DNA of 10,996 bases from Deltaproteobacteria bacterium RBG_13_49_15. Lineage in GTDB: Bacteria > Desulfobacterota > Desulfobacteria > Desulfobacterales > UBA2156. The notes under the pieces were generated by a model. It was not told the origin of the DNA. It saw only the letters and a program-made list of their open reading frames with translations, and did no database searches. The stretch is from assembly GCA_001797695.1 (NCBI GenBank), contig MGQD01000113.1, positions 1,077-12,072 on the forward strand, read 5' to 3'. The translations under genes and the position numbers were made by a program. Positions within the stretch are counted from its first letter, which is position 1. Each line of letters starts with the position of its first letter. Shown here piece by piece: positions 6,565 through 10,996 of the stretch.

Positions 6565-7888
6565 TCATGAAATTTTTATAATCCGCCTCCAGAACCAACC
6601 TCTTCTCATAAACGGCCATGGCATGCTCGGCCACTTTCCAATCCCGCTCGACGGTGAGGGTATCCTTTTCCATCTCCATGATGTCCAACAGGCTTCTTTC
6701 CCCGAAGCCATGCGCCTTCTTCGTGATGTCGAGCATCTTTCCGTACTGATCCGCAATTTTGCGGTAATGTTTAAGGGCCTTTGACAACTCTGCGTACCCG
6801 GCATGCAGCGTCTTGATCTCCCTGCCTTTTTCTTCCCTGACCGCCTTGATGCTCTCCTCCTGCCTTTGGGTCTCGTACATATTTCTCTTTCGTTCCCACT
6901 TTCGGACCCCGCCGTCAAAAAGGGGGAGACTGATCAGGATTCCTGCAAAGTAGGCCGTCTCCCGAATTTCCCGGATGGATCCATCCAGGCTGTTCGGGCT
7001 GCTGCCATAATAGTCGTATCTCCCATACAGAGAGACGTCCGGCCAGAAATTGTTCGCCGCCGCCTTTGCCTTGAATTTCACCGCCTCAAGCTCCTTCAGG
7101 CGGGCCTTGTATTCCGGCGTTTCCTCAACGATTCTGTTGAATTCCGTGATCTCCTTTTTGCCGTCCGAGACGAATGTTTCAACTTCCACGTCCTCGCCAT
7201 AGGTTTTTCCCGTATAACTGCAAAGACGTTCAAGGTTTTCCTTGACCTCCCGCCGGATGGTTGCCATCTCCTTCTCCGTGCCGGATACCTCCGTTTCCAC
7301 CCTCAGAACTTCTTCGTAAGACGCCTGCCCATTGACAAAAGCTTGCTTCTTCAAACCGAGGACTTCCCGCAGCCTCTTCAAAATCTCAGATGCATATTTC
7401 AGCTTAATCTTGCCCTCGGCCAATAAGCTGAAGATGTCCGTCAGTTCCCTGAGCAGCTTCTTGACCTCTACGGCACACTCGTGGATTTTAGCGTCCCGTA
7501 ACTGCTCATAATAGTATGCTTCAAACCGCTTTCTATACCAGTGCGAGAGATAATATTGGCCCGAAAGGTATATGCTTGATCTCCAGCCGCTCACATCCCC
7601 GCCGATGACCTCTCCGAAAATCGTGTTGAAACCCTGCTCCCTTCTATCGAGATTTTCAAACCTCTCGAACCGGCTGTTCAAGCTGATCTCCGGATAGAGG
7701 CCGGCAAAGTTCTGCCGGTAGGTGGCATCCGAGACATTAACGTCTTCCACCTTCACCCTGATTCGGGCGGAATGATTCAAGGTATCCCGGATCGCATTCC
7801 GATAGGTAAGCTCTTCCGCCCAGGAAAACGAAAGGATCTCAAGAATAAACACGAGTATTATCTGTACACTGCAAATATAAAAAAACAT
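6530..7888 (-). CDS. TolC-family outer-membrane channel of the type I secretion system
   Basis: A 452-residue outer-membrane efflux protein that forms the exit duct. The N-terminus is a signal peptide: a hydrophobic run at about 8-22 ending SWA-EE, with likely cleavage near residue 24. Two TolC-type repeats follow. Each has long amphipathic, charged helices (about 135-225 and 335-440) and a strand-rich membrane portion (about 62-125 and 280-325). Family marks are LPLFDGGVRK (321-330) and the GERSLLDIME segment (396-405). Sequence identity to E. coli TolC looks low, but the fold signals agree. The ATG at 7888 follows a weak ribosome site (GGCGGA about 8 bases upstream) just below a strong terminator. 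The 3' end overlaps the ABC gene. Its place in the operon suggests a channel dedicated to this exporter rather than a shared TolC. Confidence 0.92.
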   Translation of the reverse strand: MFFYICSVQIILVFILEILSFSWAEELTYRNAIRDTLNHSARIRVKVEDVNVSDATYRQNFAGLYPEISLNSRFERFENLDRREQGFNTIFGEVIGGDVSGWRSSIYLSGQYYLSHWYRKRFEAYYYEQLRDAKIHECAVEVKKLLRELTDIFSLLAEGKIKLKYASEILKRLREVLGLKKQAFVNGQASYEEVLRVETEVSGTEKEMATIRREVKENLERLCSYTGKTYGEDVEVETFVSDGKKEITEFNRIVEETPEYKARLKELEAVKFKAKAAANNFWPDVSLYGRYDYYGSSPNSLDGSIREIRETAYFAGILISLPLFDGGVRKWERKRNMYETQRQEESIKAVREEKGREIKTLHAGYAELSKALKHYRKIADQYGKMLDITKKAHGFGERSLLDIMEMEKDTLTVERDWKVAEHAMAVYEKRLVLEADYKNFMSEYYGNGPYKH

Positions 7889-7909
7889 CGGTGATATCCG
7901 CCGGAGGGA

Positions 7910-7982
7910 ATAAAAAACCCTCTGCCGCTTTTTGAGGAGAGGAATATTCTTCCCTTCCCAAAGGCAGCAGAGGGGTTTTTAT
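7910..7982 (-). terminator. Strong hairpin terminator/attenuator between RTX gene and channel gene
   Basis: Long inverted arms: 7910-7931 (A-run, CCCTCTGCCGC, T-run) and 7960-7982 (AAAGGCAGCAGAGGGG then TTTTT). They pair over about 20 bp with one mismatch, one wobble and one bulge around a ~28-base spacer. Both strands end in a T-run, so it should work bidirectionally. For leftward transcripts it starts 15 bases past the RTX stop codon and ends 22 bases before the channel gene's ATG. It would reduce transport-gene expression relative to the RTX gene unless read through. Confidence 0.85.
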
Positions 7983-7997
7983 CCATCATTGCCAATC

Positions 7998-10996
7998 TTA
8001 GGGCTGGTGCCAGCTCTGGGCAAGCGTGGTAATGTAAAGCTCGTCGGTCTTCATCGCGTTGTACTTCTGGATGACATCGAGGCCCGGATCATCGTTGATG
8101 TAGCTCATCGTGTTGACGATATTCTCGATGTCCTGTCGGTTGATATAATATCCATCCGTGACCGCAAGGCGCTCGGCCCCGGACTCCGTTTGAGAGAACT
8201 GATCCGTAACCCTCATGTAATTGGTCTCATCGACAAACAGATAAAGGTCATTATCATCTTTCACGATGACGGGCTCGGTTTCCTGGATCCCGCCCGTCAT
8301 GCTCACGATGTCCATATCGCCCGGCTGCGTGCTGTAATCAGTGATCGTATCCTGCCCGTCTGTCCTTCTAAAGATATAGGTGTCGCCGTCGATCCCGCCA
8401 TTGAGGGAATCGTTGCCCGCTCCCCCTTCGAGAGTATCGCCCCCGGCATTCCCGGTCAGTGCGTTGTTCGCTGTGTTTCCGGTCAAAATGTTGTTGGAGG
8501 CATTCCCCGTCCCATTGATGGCATTTGTTCCCGTCAGTGTCAGGTTCTCGACATCCGAACCTAAGGTATACGTGATGGAGCTCTGAACCGTATCGCTCCC
8601 TTCACTGGCGTTTTCCGTAACCACATCTCCAGTGCTCCCCACAACATAGATATCGTTACCGGTTCCGCCCACCATGGTGTCGTTTCCCGAGCCACCGTCA
8701 AGCGTATCGTTTCCGGCATTGCCGGTGAGGGTATTTGCCCCACTATTTCCGGTAAGAATGTTATCCAGCCCATTGCCCGTCCCGCTTAGGCCGCTGCTTC
8801 CGGTAAGTGTCAGGTTCTCCACATTCGAACCCAGGGTATAAGTGATCGAACTCTGAACCGTATCGATACCTTCACCGAAAGACTCAGTCACAACATCTCC
8901 CGCATTGTCCACAACATAGGTATCATTGCCTTCACTGCCCGCCATATTATCCGCGCCGCTACCTCCATTTAATGTGTTTGCAGCAGAATTGCCAAACAGG
9001 TTGTTATTCATCGTATTGCCAGTTCCATTTATAGCATCGCTACCTACCAAGGTAAGGTTCTCCAGGTTCGAGCCAAGGGTGTAGGAGATATAACTTTCAA
9101 CTGTGTCTGTACCTTGCCCCGATTTCTCCGTAATCGTGTCCTGAGAATTATCCACGACTAAAATATCATTTCCCCGACCTCCGTTCAACGAATCTGCACC
9201 CGGGCCACCATCCAGGGTGTCATTCCCATCTCCACCCTTCAGCGTATTGGCAGCGCTATTGCCAACCAAGATATTGTCCCACGCATTGCCGGTCCCATTT
9301 ATTGCGCCGGCTCCCGTAAGAGTGAGATTCTCAAAGTTCACACCGAGAGTGTAGGTAATAGAGCTCATTACCGTGTCGGTCCCTTCACCGGCATTCTCGG
9401 TTACCACGTCACCCGTATTGTCCACAACATATGAATCATTACCATATCCACCGCTCATCGTATCTGCACCCGCACCACCATCGAGGACGTTATTACCATG
9501 GAAAGCCGTTATTACGTTGTTCAAAGCATTGCCCGTGCCATTTATGTCTAAAACAGATAAATTCTCATCCCCCAGGGTAAGATTCTCGATATTCGGACTA
9601 AGCGTGTATGTTACCCAACTGTTAACACTGTCAGTTCCTTCGTTAGCGTTCTCGATTATCACGGCACCAGCGCCCACACCATATGCATCGTTGCCAGTAC
9701 CCCCCATCAAGGTGTCCCCCTCGTCACCGCCTAACGAATCATTTCCAGCTCCCCCGGTTAGGACATTGGCCGCATCATTGCCGACCAGGAGATTATCCAA
9801 TGCATTGCCCGTACCATTAATGGCATCAATCCCCGTTAGATAAAGGATTTCAAGAGTAGGATCAAGCGTATAGGTAATAGAACTTTTTACTGTGTCAACC
9901 CCCTCATTGGCATTCTCGGTGACAATGTCACCCGTGTTGTCCACGAAATATGTATCATCGCCGGTACCACCGATCATAGTATCCGCACCCGCTCCGCCGT
10001 CCAATATATCCCCGCCATCCAAACCCATAAGGACATTGGTCGCACTGTTGCCCGTCAGAACATTTTGTTCCGCATTACCGGTGCCGTCGATGGCATCGCT
10101 CCCCGTCAATGTAAGATTTTCAATATTTGGACTCAGCGTATAAGTAACCGAACTCAGAACTATGTCAGGAGGTTCCCCGCTCGGATCCTCCAGAATAATG
10201 TCAGCCACGTTGTCCACGATATAAGTATCGCTACCCCAGGCCCCTATCATAGTGTCCCCACCCTCGCCGCCGTCCAATACATCATTCCCACCTCCGCCAT
10301 TAAGGACGTTAACCGCGCTATTACCAATAATTATATTGTTGAGGCCATTGCCAGTGCCATTGATGGCGTCTACCCCTGTCAGGGTAAGGTTTTCGATATA
10401 TTGGTTGGCATATGAATCAAGCGAGATAGTGATAGAACTCTCCACCGTGTCAGTCCCCTCATTGTAACTCTCGGTTACCACGTCGCCCACATTATCAACG
10501 ATGTACGTATCATCGCCGATCCCGGCAACCATGGTATCCGCAGCCGCGCCGCCATCCAGGATGTCATTGCCGTCCTCACCATAAATCGTATCAATGCCGC
10601 CGCCGCCTAATATCACATCAGCTCCGATTCCACCCCAAATGCTGTCATCGCCGTCATCGCCGTATATCGCATCGTCTCCATCAAGGGCCACGAGAATGTC
10701 ATCGCCAAGGCCGCCGCTGATGATATCGTTCCCCGCATCTCCTTGAATTTGATCGATTCCGTCGCCGCCGTATATCTCATCGTTGCCATCGCCACCCAGG
10801 ATGATATCGTCACCAAGGCCGCCATCGATATAATCAGCCTCTCCATATCCGGCAATCTGGTCGAAACCGTCCCCACCCTCAATGTAGTCTATACCGGCAT
10901 CACCGTATATCGTGTCATCGCCGGCATCGCCATACATTACATTGTCGCCGGCCTCCCCATAAATAATATCGTTGTCGTCCCCACCGTAGATTGTAT
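7998..10996 (-). CDS. Large RTX (haemolysin-type calcium-binding) secreted protein, C-terminal part (5' end outside window)
   Basis: About 999 residues are visible. Codons continue in frame to the right edge through further RTX nonapeptides, so the methionine at 10937 is internal. Layout from the visible N-side: 18 back-to-back GGxGxDxxx-type nonapeptides (10500-10985); eight mixed repeats of 81-94 residues (8373-10499), each with a VDNxGDVVTE / DTVxSSITYTL / ENLTLTG / INGTGN segment followed by nonapeptides; then a C-terminal region of about 125 residues. That region contains RTDGQDTITDY, LYLFVDETNYMRVTDQF and ERLAVTDG, like the haemolysin-type calcium-binding-related domain, and the protein ends TLAQSWHQP. 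Nonapeptides bind Ca2+ and fold into beta-rolls outside the cell; the uncleaved C-terminus is the T1SS signal. Dedicated exporter genes follow downstream. Activity is unknown because the N-terminal domains are not visible. Confidence 0.93.
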   Translation of the reverse strand, partial: TIYGGDDNDIIYGEAGDNVMYGDAGDDTIYGDAGIDYIEGGDGFDQIAGYGEADYIDGGLGDDIILGGDGNDEIYGGDGIDQIQGDAGNDIISGGLGDDILVALDGDDAIYGDDGDDSIWGGIGADVILGGGGIDTIYGEDGNDILDGGAAADTMVAGIGDDTYIVDNVGDVVTESYNEGTDTVESSITISLDSYANQYIENLTLTGVDAINGTGNGLNNIIIGNSAVNVLNGGGGNDVLDGGEGGDTMIGAWGSDTYIVDNVADIILEDPSGEPPDIVLSSVTYTLSPNIENLTLTGSDAIDGTGNAEQNVLTGNSATNVLMGLDGGDILDGGAGADTMIGGTGDDTYFVDNTGDIVTENANEGVDTVKSSITYTLDPTLEILYLTGIDAINGTGNALDNLLVGNDAANVLTGGAGNDSLGGDEGDTLMGGTGNDAYGVGAGAVIIENANEGTDSVNSWVTYTLSPNIENLTLGDENLSVLDINGTGNALNNVITAFHGNNVLDGGAGADTMSGGYGNDSYVVDNTGDVVTENAGEGTDTVMSSITYTLGVNFENLTLTGAGAINGTGNAWDNILVGNSAANTLKGGDGNDTLDGGPGADSLNGGRGNDILVVDNSQDTITEKSGQGTDTVESYISYTLGSNLENLTLVGSDAINGTGNTMNNNLFGNSAANTLNGGSGADNMAGSEGNDTYVVDNAGDVVTESFGEGIDTVQSSITYTLGSNVENLTLTGSSGLSGTGNGLDNILTGNSGANTLTGNAGNDTLDGGSGNDTMVGGTGNDIYVVGSTGDVVTENASEGSDTVQSSITYTLGSDVENLTLTGTNAINGTGNASNNILTGNTANNALTGNAGGDTLEGGAGNDSLNGGIDGDTYIFRRTDGQDTITDYSTQPGDMDIVSMTGGIQETEPVIVKDDNDLYLFVDETNYMRVTDQFSQTESGAERLAVTDGYYINRQDIENIVNTMSYINDDPGLDVIQKYNAMKTDELYITTLAQSWHQP
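8373..10499 (-). repeat. Eight tandem in-frame coding repeats of 243-282 bp within the RTX gene
   Basis: Measured between equivalent valine codons of the VDNxGD motif (10499, 10217, 9944, 9677, 9425, 9155, 8912, 8642) and the matching Phe codon of the C-terminal region (8372), the periods are 282, 273, 267, 252, 270, 243, 270 and 270 bp, all multiples of 3 (94, 91, 89, 84, 90, 81, 90, 90 residues). Each unit alternates a ~50-residue beta-rich insert with two to four RTX nonapeptides. Units differ in codon use and sequence, so the duplications are not recent; the seventh and eighth are among the most alike. Confidence 0.9.
10500..10985 (-). repeat. Array of 18 contiguous RTX nonapeptide repeats
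   Basis: Exactly 18 successive 27-bp units, from GGDDNDIIY at the right edge to AGIGDDTYI, with no insertion or gap. Consensus is G-G/D-x-G-x-D-x-I-x, the calcium-binding beta-roll repeat. A few units are weak (GYGEADYID, ALDGDDAIY, GGAAADTMV). At least one more unit appears to continue beyond the window edge (TIY precedes the first full unit). Confidence 0.9.

Noticed and set aside
5884..6570. 228-residue plus-strand open frame opposite the ABC transporter
   Set aside because: It lies wholly antisense to the well-conserved HlyB-type gene. Composition is that of a reverse-frame shadow.
9373..9843. Plus-strand Ser/Pro/Leu-rich frames opposite the RTX repeats (also 7932-8564, 9892-10143, 10252-10467)
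   Set aside because: Repetitive Gly/Asp/Thr codons on the minus strand read as long Pro/Ser/Val-rich open frames on the other strand. They only mirror the repeat units.
8373..10499. Regular ~270-bp repeats considered as a CRISPR array or satellite
   Set aside because: Periods are multiples of three within one open frame and encode RTX units. There are no short identical repeats with unique spacers.
10935..10937. ATG as the true start of the RTX gene
   Set aside because: The frame stays open upstream to the window edge and encodes further canonical nonapeptides, so this methionine is internal.

Overview
The window reads as a chromosomal segment of a Gram-negative bacterium with an outer membrane. 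Evidence for this is a TolC-type outer-membrane channel, a type I secretion system (T1SS), and an undecaprenyl-phosphate recycling pair. The gene mix (FmdB-like zinc ribbon, small HExxH protein, zinc-ribbon thioredoxin, HlyB/HlyD cassette) and the intermediate GC content would fit a deltaproteobacterium (Desulfobacterota). That placement is an inference from general familiarity, not from a marker gene.

Left part (1-2800), housekeeping genes. The 3' end of a small HExxH protein runs in from the left edge, followed by an FmdB-type zinc-ribbon gene on the same strand. Convergent to these, with a single base between stop codons, is a two-gene minus-strand unit: uppP (undecaprenyl-diphosphatase), then a DedA-family membrane protein one base downstream. 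The two probably cooperate in lipid-carrier recycling. A divergent intergenic region (2067-2363) holds a nested inverted repeat, a candidate uppP promoter, and a good sigma70-type promoter with an operator-like dyad over its -10. That promoter drives trxC, a thioredoxin with an N-terminal zinc ribbon.

Middle (2799-3103): about 305 bases without a gene between the convergent trxC and hlyD, carrying two stem-loop candidates.

Right part (3104-10996): a minus-strand T1SS locus. In transcription order it is a large RTX protein (only its C-terminal ~1000 residues are visible; it runs off the right edge), a strong hairpin terminator, a TolC-family outer-membrane channel, an HlyB-type ABC exporter with a catalytically dead C39-like domain, and an HlyD-type adaptor. 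The last three genes overlap (35 and 4 bases) and should be translated together. The visible RTX part has 18 contiguous calcium-binding nonapeptides, then eight 81-94-residue mixed repeats, then a C-terminal secretion region. The ABC, adaptor and channel would form one export conduit that takes the RTX protein from cytoplasm to outside in one step, where calcium folds the repeats. The protein's biological activity (adhesin, S-layer-like, toxin or enzyme) cannot be decided because its N-terminal part is outside the window.

No tRNA, rRNA, CRISPR array or transposase was seen.
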